From the NCBI RefSeq assembly GCF_000337335.1, contig NZ_AOJN01000039.1, positions 85,767 through 144,124 of the forward strand: a stretch of 58,358 nt of DNA, given 5' to 3'. The stretch is from Halorubrum distributum JCM 10118 (lineage in GTDB: Archaea > Halobacteriota > Halobacteria > Halobacteriales > Haloferacaceae). The notes beneath the pieces are model-generated. The model was not told the DNA's origin. It was given only the letters and a program-made list of their open reading frames with translations, and did not search any database. The position numbers and the translations under genes were made by a program. Position 1 is the stretch's first letter. Every line of letters begins with the position of its first letter. This document shows positions 1-7,339 of this stretch, piece after piece.

Positions 1-802
1 CCCCGCCGAAGAAGGCGTGCGCCTCGTCGACGAGGAGCCACGGGAGCCGCGGAAGACTGCCAGCGACCCGTGCGTCGTAGAGGCCGCGAGCGACGGCGCG
101 GACGACTGCCGATGCGGCGGCGTCCGGGACGCCGGCGAGGTCGAGGACGGAGGGGTCGCCGTCGGCCGCGAGGGACGCGACCGGCGGTGCGTCGCCGTCG
201 AAGACGCCCCACGAGTCGGCCAGCCGGAGGTGGTTCGCCGCGGCGCGCCGCGTCTCGGCCGGAGCGTCGGCGGCGTCGACCGCCTCGCGGAGCGTCGCGA
301 GCGAGGGCGAAGAGCCGCCGTCGACCGCGTCCGCGACGACGCGCCAGACGAGGCTCCCGGGGCCGCTCGCCGGGTCGAGTCCGAGCAGGTCCGGCCACGT
401 CGAGGGCGGTATGGAGGCGGGGCGGACCGCGGGGTCGACGACGCGGCCGCCGGCCGCCTCGAGGCCGCCGAAGACGCCCATCGGGTCGACGATAACCGGT
501 GCGACGCCGTCGGCGTCGGCTATTTCCTCCGCGAGGACGCCGAGCGTGTACGACTTCCCGGTCCCGCGTTTCCCGAACACGACCCCCGCGTGCGGCCGGT
601 CGAGGTCGACGCCGACCGCCGCGCCGGCGCTCCCGTCGCGAGCGAGGAAGGAGCCGATTCGGGCGGTGTGAGGCGGGCGGTCGTCGTCCGTGTCGGGTTC
701 GGCGTCGCGGCGAGACTCGCCCGTGGGGCCGGTTCCGTCGTCGCGGTCGAACTCCGCTTTGTCGCGGCCGAGCACGTACACGCGGTCGGGTGGCCGCGGC
801 AT
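1..802 (-). CDS. HerA/DUF87-like P-loop ATPase (partial, C-terminus off the window)
   Basis: About 267 residues are visible, read right to left from ATG at 802, and the frame stays open to base 1. A Walker A motif GKRGTGKS lies near residues 77-84 after an acidic N-terminal stretch, and a Walker B-like WLLVDEAHAFF lies close to the window edge. Both fit the HerA/FtsK-like DUF87 family of archaeal ATPases, which work in DNA translocation or end processing. A TATA-like TTTTTATC sits only a few bases upstream of the ATG, so a leaderless start at GTG 781 (MYVLGRD) is a good alternative. The gene is divergent from the next one. Family assignment is fairly secure; substrate and partners are unknown. 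Confidence 0.75.
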   Translation of the reverse strand, partial: MPRPPDRVYVLGRDKAEFDRDDGTGPTGESRRDAEPDTDDDRPPHTARIGSFLARDGSAGAAVGVDLDRPHAGVVFGKRGTGKSYTLGVLAEEIADADGVAPVIVDPMGVFGGLEAAGGRVVDPAVRPASIPPSTWPDLLGLDPASGPGSLVWRVVADAVDGGSSPSLATLREAVDAADAPAETRRAAANHLRLADSWGVFDGDAPPVASLAADGDPSVLDLAGVPDAAASAVVRAVARGLYDARVAGSLPRLPWLLVDEAHAFFGG

Positions 803-885
803 CGGATAAAAACGGTCGGGCGAGTCTCGCGGCCGCGAACGCCCCCGCGAACGTCGGTCGCCTCCCGTCCGGCTTCGTCCGACTC

Positions 886-892
886 TTTATAA
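886..892 (+). promoter_or_regulatory. TATA box of the 917 gene
   Basis: TTTATAA is centred about 28 bases before the ATG at 917. This is the haloarchaeal spacing for a leaderless transcript and supports 917 over the upstream ATG at 896. Confidence 0.6.
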
Positions 893-916
893 GCGATGCC
901 GCGGCCAGCGGGCCGT

Positions 917-1393
917 ATGTCCGATCGAACACACGACTCGCGCGCCGCGAACCGCCGGACGTTCAGCACCGACACCCGTGCGATCGAAGGGCTGCCGGTC
1001 CGACTCGTCATCGCGCTCGTCGTCGGCGTCGCCAGCCTCAGCGTGATGATGGGGATGATCGGCGACATCGACGGGCTGGCCGCGACCGAGCTCGACGCGC
1101 AGCCGCAGCCGGAGGTGACCACGCCCGGCGACCAGTCGATCGACGTCGCGGTCGTCGACCCCGACGGCTCCCGCGTCGCGGACGCGACGGTCATCGTCCG
1201 CGGCGGCTCCGCGCGGATCGACGGCGTCGTCACCGCGAAGACGAACGGAGAGGGGGTCGCGACGGTCGACGTCGACCCCGAACTCGGACCCAATCAGGCC
1301 GACGGGACGCTCACGATCGACATCAAGCCGCCGGCGGAGGGCGACTACGTCGACGAGCGGGGGAACACCGAGGTGCTCGTCGTCGAGGAGTGA
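917..1393 (+). CDS. membrane-anchored Ig-like/carboxypeptidase-regulatory-like protein
   Basis: A 158-residue protein. Residues about 27-47 form one hydrophobic segment after a basic N-terminus, and the rest is an acidic extracellular-type domain (IDVAVVDPDGSRVADATVIV ... NGEGVATVDV) resembling the beta-sandwich carboxypeptidase-regulatory or Ig-like repeats. A single-pass anchor with an external domain is the likely topology. ATG 917 is chosen because a TATA box sits 28 bases upstream, so the in-frame ATG at 896 would lie in the promoter. I do not recognise a specific function. Confidence 0.7.
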   Translation: MSDRTHDSRAANRRTFSTDTRAIEGLPVRLVIALVVGVASLSVMMGMIGDIDGLAATELDAQPQPEVTTPGDQSIDVAVVDPDGSRVADATVIVRGGSARIDGVVTAKTNGEGVATVDVDPELGPNQADGTLTIDIKPPAEGDYVDERGNTEVLVVEE

Positions 1394-1423
1394 CGCCGCG
1401 AGCGACGCGAGCGAGAGGGCCTT

Positions 1424-2194
1424 TCAGAGCCGCTCGTCCCAGTCGATCCAGTCCTGTTCCCAGCCGTGCCGACGCTGACGCCCGCGTTCGGCGCGCTCGG
1501 CGTCCTCGCGTCGGGTCCGGTTCCGTTCCGCCCCGGGCTGCTCGCCGTCGACGAGCATCGGCTGGAGCCGCGCCGGCCCGTGCGTCTCGACCGTCTCGAA
1601 CCCCGCCGGCGCCGGGTCCTCGTCCGGAGCGGAGTCGGCGGCGGGCGACGGCTCGATCGCCGCGACCGTCTGGACCCCAGCGCCGCGCGGGTAGACGATC
1701 CGGCCGCCGGACGCAAGCTGTTCGCGGAGGGAACGCGGCGGCTCGACGACGGCGGTTTCGAGGAGGATCCGGTCGTAGGGCGCGTACGCGGGGAGCCCGT
1801 CGGCGCCGTCCGCGCGGTCGACGAGGACCGCGCCGTAGCCGGCCGCGTCGAGGTTCGACCGCGCGGCGTGGACGGCGGACCGGTCGATGTCGACCGCGTG
1901 GACGCGGCGCGCGCCGGCTATCTCCGCGAGCATCGCGACCGAGTAGCCCACCCCCGCGCCGACGACGAGCACCGAGTCGCCCTCCTCGGCGTCGAGGGCG
2001 GTGATCAGGCGGACCAGCGTCGGGAGCGAGAGCGAGTGCGGGTCGTCGCCGTCGACGCCGTTGCGGGGCGAGTCGTCGACGAAGGGGTCGCGCGGGACGC
2101 GCTGGAGGGCGGTCAGCACGGGCGGCTCGATCGGCTCGCCGATCTGGTGTTCGAGCCCCTCGATCATGTCCGCCCTGAGCGACGCGTCGTCCAT
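1424..2194 (-). CDS. protein-L-isoaspartate O-methyltransferase-like protein (second paralog)
   Basis: A 256-residue Rossmann methyltransferase with an AdoMet-binding motif VLVVGAGVGY near residues 74-83, an acidic residue after beta-2 (VHAVDID), and a C-terminal Arg-rich tail ending in WIDWDERL. It resembles the pcm product encoded 49 bases upstream but lacks that protein's GHDQTVSAPHMV substrate loop, having DPHSLSLPTLV instead. Canonical isoaspartyl repair is therefore doubtful. A TATA-like TTTTAGA lies about 27 bases before ATG 2194, giving it its own promoter. Confidence 0.75.
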   Translation of the reverse strand: MDDASLRADMIEGLEHQIGEPIEPPVLTALQRVPRDPFVDDSPRNGVDGDDPHSLSLPTLVRLITALDAEEGDSVLVVGAGVGYSVAMLAEIAGARRVHAVDIDRSAVHAARSNLDAAGYGAVLVDRADGADGLPAYAPYDRILLETAVVEPPRSLREQLASGGRIVYPRGAGVQTVAAIEPSPAADSAPDEDPAPAGFETVETHGPARLQPMLVDGEQPGAERNRTRREDAERAERGRQRRHGWEQDWIDWDERL

Positions 2195-2243
2195 GACCGC
2201 TCTCGGGGCTCGGTCCTCTAAAACCGTGCGTTCGGCGGGCCGA

Positions 2244-2876
2244 CTACCGCATCGGGACGAATCGCACGCCGCCGTGGTCCTCGCGGTCGATCCCGTCTTC
2301 GCGGACCGTGAGTCGGACGAGCCGTTGGCGACCGCCCTGACGGACGGGGGCGACGACGCGGCCGCCAGTCCGGACGCGGTCGACGATCGCGTCCGGGACG
2401 GACTCGGGCGCCGCGCAGGTGAGGTAGGCGGCGTCGAACGGCGCTTCGTCGGCGAACGCCTCGCGGCCGTCGGCGGCCGCGACGGTCACGTCGTAGCCGA
2501 GGCGGTCGAGGCGCTCGCGGGCGGCGGCGGCCAGTTCCGGGACGCGCTCGGCCGAGAAGACGTTCCCCGGACCGACGATCTCGGCGACGACGGCGGCGTG
2601 GTAGCCGCAGCCGGTCCCCACCTCGAAGACGCGGTCGCCGCGCTCGACGTCGAGCAGGTCGGTCATCAGTACGACCATGTGCGGCGCGCTGACCGTCTGG
2701 TCGTGGCCGATCGGGAGCGGCCGGTCGGCGTACGCCGACGCGCGCTGCGGCTCCGGGACGAACTCGTGGCGCGGGACCGCGCCGATCTCCGACAGCGTCC
2801 GCTCGCTCGCGTCGAGGTGGTCGCGGAGCGCGCTCACCAGTTCGCGCCTGGCGGCCGCGGGGTCGGCGTCGTTCAT
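2244..2876 (-). CDS. pcm: protein-L-isoaspartate O-methyltransferase
   Basis: A 210-residue enzyme that methylates isoaspartyl residues in aged proteins, starting their repair. It has the family's substrate loop PIGHDQTVSAPHMV (about 55-68), AdoMet motif I VFEVGTGCGYHAA (about 83-95) and an internal ADGREAF segment. ATG 2876 (MNDADPAA) is preferred to the upstream 2891 start, which adds only MLTTR. It is transcribed in the same direction as the paralog that follows it. Confidence 0.88.
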   Translation of the reverse strand: MNDADPAAARRELVSALRDHLDASERTLSEIGAVPRHEFVPEPQRASAYADRPLPIGHDQTVSAPHMVVLMTDLLDVERGDRVFEVGTGCGYHAAVVAEIVGPGNVFSAERVPELAAAARERLDRLGYDVTVAAADGREAFADEAPFDAAYLTCAAPESVPDAIVDRVRTGGRVVAPVRQGGRQRLVRLTVREDGIDREDHGGVRFVPMR

Positions 2877-2976
2877 GCGGGTAGTTAGCACGGGGAGTGT
2901 GGAGAAAGCATCGGCCGAAAAAATCGAGTGCGTGAAAAATCGGGCGCGCGGTTCGACCCCGGGTGCGTCGACCCGC

Positions 2977-3390
2977 TCAGTTCACGTCGATCCGGTGCCC
3001 CTCGTCGGGGTCGACGGCGTCGAGCGGGACCGTCACGGTGAGCACGCCGTGTCGGTACGACGCGGTGGCGTCCTCGTGACGGGCGGTCCGCGGGAGGTCG
3101 ACGGTCCGGGTGACGGACTCGTGGCGGCGCTCGCGTCGGAGGTATCGTCGGCCCGTGTCCTCGCGTTCCGCGTCGCGCTCGGCGGCGATGGTGAGCCGGT
3201 CGTCGCGGGCGCGAACGTCGATCTCGTCGCGGTCGAACCCCGGGAGGTCGGCCATCACGACAAGCTCGTCGTCGTACTCGGCCACGTCGATGTCGGCGGT
3301 CCGGAGGTCGCGGCCCCAGGCTCGGTCGCCCGCGAAAGGCGTGCGGCCGAGGAACTGCTCGATCTCGTCGAAGGGATTCGTCGTGTTCAT
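2977..3390 (-). CDS. Hsp20/alpha-crystallin family small heat-shock protein
   Basis: A 137-residue ATP-independent holdase. The alpha-crystallin domain spans about residues 30-130 (DELVVMADLPGFDRDEIDV ... RRYLRRERRHESVTRTVDLP ... HGVLTVTVPL). The N-terminal arm is short (MNTTNPFDEIEQFL) and the C-terminus ends HRIDVN. A TATA-like GTTTAATAC lies about 27 bases upstream of ATG 3390. A second, longer Hsp20 gene follows upstream on the same strand, so the two are likely paralogs with separate promoters. Confidence 0.9.
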   Translation of the reverse strand: MNTTNPFDEIEQFLGRTPFAGDRAWGRDLRTADIDVAEYDDELVVMADLPGFDRDEIDVRARDDRLTIAAERDAEREDTGRRYLRRERRHESVTRTVDLPRTARHEDATASYRHGVLTVTVPLDAVDPDEGHRIDVN

Positions 3391-3488
3391 ACCAACAGAA
3401 AGGCGCCGTGAGGTATTAAACAGCGAGTGACGCGTGCTATCTCGCGGTCGCGGCGGAAAATGGCGATCCCGAGCGACGCGTCCGAGGC

Positions 3489-4031
3489 TCAGCTGACGTC
3501 GATCGTGTGCCCGCGGTCGTCGTCGGGCGAGCGCTTGGGGAGCGTGACGGTGAGCACGCCGGCGTCGAACGAGGCCGTCGCCGCGTCCGCCTCGACCGGT
3601 TCCGGGATCGGGATCCGGCGGGAGACCGACCGGAGGCGGCGTTCGCGTCGGTGGTAGCGGACCTCGTCGTCGGCCTCGTGTGCGCCGTCGCCGGCGGCGT
3701 CCGCGGCGTCCGCGTCGGCCTCACCGCCGTCGTCGTCGCCCGCGTCCGCGCCGGCGACGTCGAACTCGGTCGCCTCCTCGCGGGATCCGGTGATGACGAG
3801 CGCGTCGTCGCGGAACTCGACGTCGACGTCGTCGGCGTCGAACCCGGGGAGGTCGGCGACGACGGTGACCGCCTCGTCGTCCTCGATCACGTCGACGTCG
3901 ACGTCGCGGGCGCCGGGGAACCGCGGGACCTCGGGACCGGTCCCCTCCAGCGTGCCGCCGAGCTCCTCGAACTCGCGGCCCATCCGTTCGAGCAGGTCTT
4001 CGATCTCGTCGAAGGGATCGCGTCGTGTCAT
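3489..4031 (-). CDS. Hsp20/alpha-crystallin protein with acidic insertion
   Basis: A 180-residue small heat-shock protein. The start of the alpha-crystallin domain (about 43-83, VTVVADLPGFDADDVDV) and its end (about 124-167, VRYHRRERRLRSVSRRIPIP, GVLTVTLP) are separated by about 34 residues that are nearly all Asp, Ala, Gly and Glu. That insertion falls in the beta5-beta6 loop region, which mediates dimer exchange in this family, and is absent from the neighbouring Hsp20. The N-terminus (MTRRDPFDEIEDLLERM) matches its neighbour. No clear TATA box is visible. Confidence 0.9.
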   Translation of the reverse strand: MTRRDPFDEIEDLLERMGREFEELGGTLEGTGPEVPRFPGARDVDVDVIEDDEAVTVVADLPGFDADDVDVEFRDDALVITGSREEATEFDVAGADAGDDDGGEADADAADAAGDGAHEADDEVRYHRRERRLRSVSRRIPIPEPVEADAATASFDAGVLTVTLPKRSPDDDRGHTIDVS

Positions 4032-4139
4032 ACGGGTCAGGATTCGAGACGGAGCGTCTTGAACGTACTGGCGGAATGGCGGGCGGCGGACGAGACGACC
4101 CGGCGACAGACACTATCCGCTCGCGCCCCAGGCGATCGT

Positions 4140-5525
4140 ATGCGCCTGTTCTGGCACCGAGGCGACGCGCGGACGCGGGACAACGCCGGCCTCGCGGCCG
4201 CGGCCCGGAAGGGCGAAGTCGTTCCGACGTTCGTCTACGATTCCGACCTGCTCGCGACGATCGGCGCGCGTCAACGCGCGTTCTTCCTCCGACACATCAA
4301 GCGGCTGGAGGCGCGGTACCGCGAACTCGGGAGCGACCTGGTCGTCCGCGCCGGCGACCCGGACGAGGTCCTCGTCGACCTCGCCGACGAGTACGACGCC
4401 GAGGCGGTGTACTACAACGACCACTACCGACCGGCGCGCCGTAACCGGGGGCGGGCCGTCGAGGACGCGCTCACCGGCGCGGGCGTCGAGACGGAGTCGC
4501 GGACCGACCTCGTCTTGATCGATCCCGGGCGGCTGGACGAGCGCTACCCGAACCACAGCCAGTTTCACGACGACTGGGACGCCGTTCCGAAGCGCGGGCC
4601 GTACGCGGAGCCCGGTCGGGACGCGCTGGCCGACGTGCGCGACGGGAAGACGGTCCCCGAGCCCGACGCCGACATCGACCTCCCGGACGCGGGGTACGAC
4701 GCCGCACGCGAGCGGTTCGACGAGTTCCTCGAAGGCGGGATTCGGTCCTACAACGACACCCGCGACGACCTCGCGGGGGCGGTGGAGGCGCCGACGCACG
4801 CGGTCTCGCGGATGTCCCCGTACCTCGCAACGGGAGCGATCGGGATCCGGGAGCTGTGGGCGGACGCGGGCGACGCGTACGACGCCGCGACCGGCTCCGA
4901 GCGCCGCAACGTCGACAAGTACCGCTACGAGCTGTCGTGGCGCGAGCAGATGTACCACCTGCTGTACTACAACCCGGAGCTGGCCGTCTCGAACTACAAG
5001 TCGTTCCCGAACGAGATCGCCTGGCGCGACGACGACGACGCGTTCGAGGCGTGGACGCGCGGCGAGACCGGCTACCCGCTCGTCGACGCCGGGATGCGAC
5101 AGCTGAACGCGGAGGGGTACATCCACAACCGGCCGCGGCAGGTGGTCGCGAGCTTCCTGACGAAACACCTCCTGATCGACTGGCGGCGCGGCGCGCGCTA
5201 CTTCACGAAGCAGCTGATCGACCACGACTACGCCTCGAACCACGGCGCGTGGCAGTGGACGGCCTCGACAGGAACCGACTCCGTCGACGTGCGGATCTTC
5301 GACCCGGTGAGCCAGATGAGCAAGTACGACGCGGACGCGCGCTTCGTGAAGGCGTACGTTCCGGAGCTGGCGGACGTGCCGGCGGAGAAGGTCGTCGACT
5401 GGCCGACCCTCTCGCGAGGGGAGCGCGAGGCGCTGGCGCCAGAGTACCCGCACCCGATCGTCGACCGGAACGAGGGGTACGAACGGGCGCAGCGCGTCTT
5501 CGAGGAAGCGCTCGGCAAGCGGTGA
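4140..5525 (+). CDS. phr2: deoxyribodipyrimidine photolyase
   Basis: A 461-residue class I-type CPD photolyase that uses FAD and blue light to split cyclobutane pyrimidine dimers. The N-terminal alpha/beta antenna domain (MRLFWHRGD ... FVYD) covers about 1-130. The helical FAD domain carries TGYPLVDAGMRQLNAEGYIH, NRPRQVVASFLTKHLLIDW, SNHGAWQWTASTGTDS and RIFDPVSQMSKYD, which are standard photolyase signatures. The frame is open far upstream, but MRLFW is the family's normal N-terminus, so ATG 4140 is chosen; it lies 108 bases from the divergent hsp20. Confidence 0.93.
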   Translation: MRLFWHRGDARTRDNAGLAAAARKGEVVPTFVYDSDLLATIGARQRAFFLRHIKRLEARYRELGSDLVVRAGDPDEVLVDLADEYDAEAVYYNDHYRPARRNRGRAVEDALTGAGVETESRTDLVLIDPGRLDERYPNHSQFHDDWDAVPKRGPYAEPGRDALADVRDGKTVPEPDADIDLPDAGYDAARERFDEFLEGGIRSYNDTRDDLAGAVEAPTHAVSRMSPYLATGAIGIRELWADAGDAYDAATGSERRNVDKYRYELSWREQMYHLLYYNPELAVSNYKSFPNEIAWRDDDDAFEAWTRGETGYPLVDAGMRQLNAEGYIHNRPRQVVASFLTKHLLIDWRRGARYFTKQLIDHDYASNHGAWQWTASTGTDSVDVRIFDPVSQMSKYDADARFVKAYVPELADVPAEKVVDWPTLSRGEREALAPEYPHPIVDRNEGYERAQRVFEEALGKR

Positions 5526-5601
5526 GGCCGGGACGGCAGTTCGTCCGTATCGGCGTTCCGAAACCGAGTTCTTTTGCGGGGACCGGGCGAACACCGCGCC
5601 C

Positions 5602-6864
5602 ATGTCCCCCGTCACGATCGACGACGTCGAGGCCGCCGCCGAGCGGCTCGCCGGCACCGACATCGTCCAGCGCACGCCCGTCGAGCGGAGCCGGTCGCTG
5701 AGCGACCGATGCGGCGCCGACGTGCGCCTGAAGATGGAGCACCTCCAGCGCACCGGCTCGTTCAAGACCCGCGGCGCGTACAACGCGATCTCGCGGGCGG
5801 TCGCCGGTTCGGGTGCGGGGGCCGACGACCCCGCGGTCGAGCGCGTCGTGGCCGCGAGCGCGGGCAACCACGCGCAGGGGGTGGCGCTGGCGGCGGCGGA
5901 CGCCGCGATCGACGCGACGATCGTGATGCCGGAGTCCGCGCCCGCGGCGAAGATCGAGGCAACCCGCGCGTACGGCGCCGAGGTCGTGCTCCGCGGGAGC
6001 GCGTTCCCGGAGGCGATGGAACACGCCCGGACGCTGACCGACGACCCCGGAACGCGGTTCGTCCACGCGTTCGACGACCCGGACGTGGTCGCCGGACAGG
6101 GGACGCTCGGGCTGGAGGTGCTCGACCAAGTGCCCGACCTCGACACCGTGCTCGTCCCGGTCGGCGGCGGCGGGCTCGCGGGAGGCGTCGCGACCGCGAT
6201 CAAGGCGCGAGTGCCCGAGACGCGAGTCGTCGGGGTCCAGACCGAGGGCGCGTCGACGCTCTCGGAGAGCCTCGCGGCCGGCGAGCTCGTGACGCGCGAC
6301 GAGCCAGACACCATCGCCGACGGCATCGCGACCGGCGGGCTGAGCGACCTCACCTTCGAGCTTCTGGAGGAGCACCTCGACGAGGTGGTCATCGTGAGCG
6401 ACGACGACGTGGCGAACGCGATCCTGCTGCTCTTAGAGCGCGCGAAGCAGATGGTCGAGGGCGCGGGCGCGACCGCCGCGGCGGCCCTTTTAAATGACGA
6501 CGCGGTCGACGGGCTGGACTTGGCCGGCGAGACCGTCGTTCCCCTCCTCTGTGGCGGCAACATCGACGTGACGACGCTGAAGGAGGTGGTGACCCACGCC
6601 CTCGTCGACCGCGACCAGCTGATCGAGCTCTCCGTCCGCATCGACGACACGCCCGGGACGATGGGCGAGATCGCGACCCTGATCGGCGGCGAGCGCGCGA
6701 ACATCCGGACGGTGCGCCACGAGCGCAGCCGCCCGGACCTACCGGTGGGCGACGCCGACCTCGTGTTCGAGGTGGAGACGAACGGCCCGGCCCACGTCGA
6801 CCGCGTCCTGTCGGCGGTGCGCGAGGCGGGGTACGAGGTCGAGTGGACGACGCGGGTAGAGTGA
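5602..6864 (+). CDS. ilvA: threonine ammonia-lyase with C-terminal ACT domain
   Basis: A 420-residue PLP enzyme that deaminates threonine to 2-oxobutyrate, the first step of isoleucine synthesis in many archaea. The PLP lysine is K55 in TGSFKTRGAY, the phosphate-binding glycine loop is PVGGGGLAGG, and SAGNHAQGVAL is the conserved Asn loop. Residues about 330-418 form an ACT domain (LSVRIDDTPGTMGEI), suggesting allosteric control. A T-rich TTCTTTTGC about 28 bases upstream may be a weak TATA box. Biosynthetic and catabolic versions cannot be separated by sequence alone. Structured repeat copy A starts about 14 bases after the stop. Confidence 0.92.
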   Translation: MSPVTIDDVEAAAERLAGTDIVQRTPVERSRSLSDRCGADVRLKMEHLQRTGSFKTRGAYNAISRAVAGSGAGADDPAVERVVAASAGNHAQGVALAAADAAIDATIVMPESAPAAKIEATRAYGAEVVLRGSAFPEAMEHARTLTDDPGTRFVHAFDDPDVVAGQGTLGLEVLDQVPDLDTVLVPVGGGGLAGGVATAIKARVPETRVVGVQTEGASTLSESLAAGELVTRDEPDTIADGIATGGLSDLTFELLEEHLDEVVIVSDDDVANAILLLLERAKQMVEGAGATAAAALLNDDAVDGLDLAGETVVPLLCGGNIDVTTLKEVVTHALVDRDQLIELSVRIDDTPGTMGEIATLIGGERANIRTVRHERSRPDLPVGDADLVFEVETNGPAHVDRVLSAVREAGYEVEWTTRVE

Positions 6865-6877
6865 GGGAGAGGGTCGT

Positions 6878-7187
6878 TATTTATAAATAGAACTGCGGTG
6901 GCGCGTGCCTCCGAGTGGCCGCCGAAGGCGGCCGACGAGGAGCGCGCGCGAGGGAGTCAGTCGCCGGAGCGAAGCGACGGCGACTGACGAGGTTGGGGAG
7001 GTGTGAGGCTGCGGTGCGGTCGCGGGCGGGTGGGACTCAAAGGGGCAGTCGCGAGGGGCCCGTAGGCGACGCAAGCACCGCAGCGAAGGAACGGAGTGAC
7101 TGAGCGAGGAGCGCAGCGAGCGTACGGCCCCTCGCGACTGGGGCTTTGGAGGTGTTCGCCGCCGATCCGCGGTCGGCCTTTTATAAG
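6878..7187 (+). repeat. structured dispersed element, copy A (candidate RNA or palindromic mobile element)
   Basis: This fills the gene-free gap between ilvA and cysS. From the left: palindromic TATA-like TATTTATAAATA (6878-6889). Outer arms GCGCGTGC/GCGCGCGC (6901-6908/6942-6949) enclose a 7-bp hairpin GGCCGCC-GAA-GGCGGCC (6917-6933). An 11-bp hairpin GTCAGTCGCCG/CGGCGACTGAC (6956-6966/6978-6988) has a GAGCGAAGCGA loop. The core pairs CAAAG (7038) with CTTTG (7144), has a GGG/GGG internal loop, then a perfect 15-bp stem (7046-7060/7126-7140) capped by a conserved loop containing GCAAGCACCGCAG. A right-hand TTATAA sits at 7181-7186. Copies B and C share the layout. Orientation is arbitrary. 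Confidence 0.8.
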
Positions 7188-7307
7188 CGAATGGCTGGGT
7201 ATTTAGCGGCGTTTGCCACCTGTCCGCCGTCGACATCGACTGTCTACACCCGAACAGACGAACCGTCGGAAGACTAGCCGTCCTCGTCGTCTCGCTCGAT
7301 CCGACGA

Positions 7308-7314
7308 TTTAAAA
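7308..7314 (+). promoter_or_regulatory. TATA box of cysS
   Basis: TTTAAAA lies about 29 bases upstream of the ATG at 7340, consistent with a leaderless or nearly leaderless cysS mRNA that does not depend on the repeat element before it. Confidence 0.6.
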
Positions 7315-7339
7315 CGCTCACCTCGGCAACCACGTCGTA

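Noticed and set aside
17..892. Long + strand open frame at the left edge
   Set aside because: It is the shadow of the minus-strand HerA-like ATPase, whose Walker A and B motifs are clear; the + frame reads Arg/Gly-rich nonsense.
4113..6704. 863-codon minus-strand frame opposite photolyase and ilvA
   Set aside because: GC-rich haloarchaeal DNA keeps antisense frames open. This one has no domains and covers two well-supported genes on the other strand.
6878..7187. SRP RNA or RNase P RNA as the identity of the structured element
   Set aside because: Three copies occur in 58 kb, whereas those RNAs are normally single copy, and their conserved core sequences are not visible.
6877..7236. Minus-strand frame in copy A with a peptide (CPFESHP) that recurs in copy B
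   Set aside because: The shared peptide comes from the conserved non-coding core, while flanking parts change frame between copies and copy B's insertion breaks it. Structure, not codons, is conserved.
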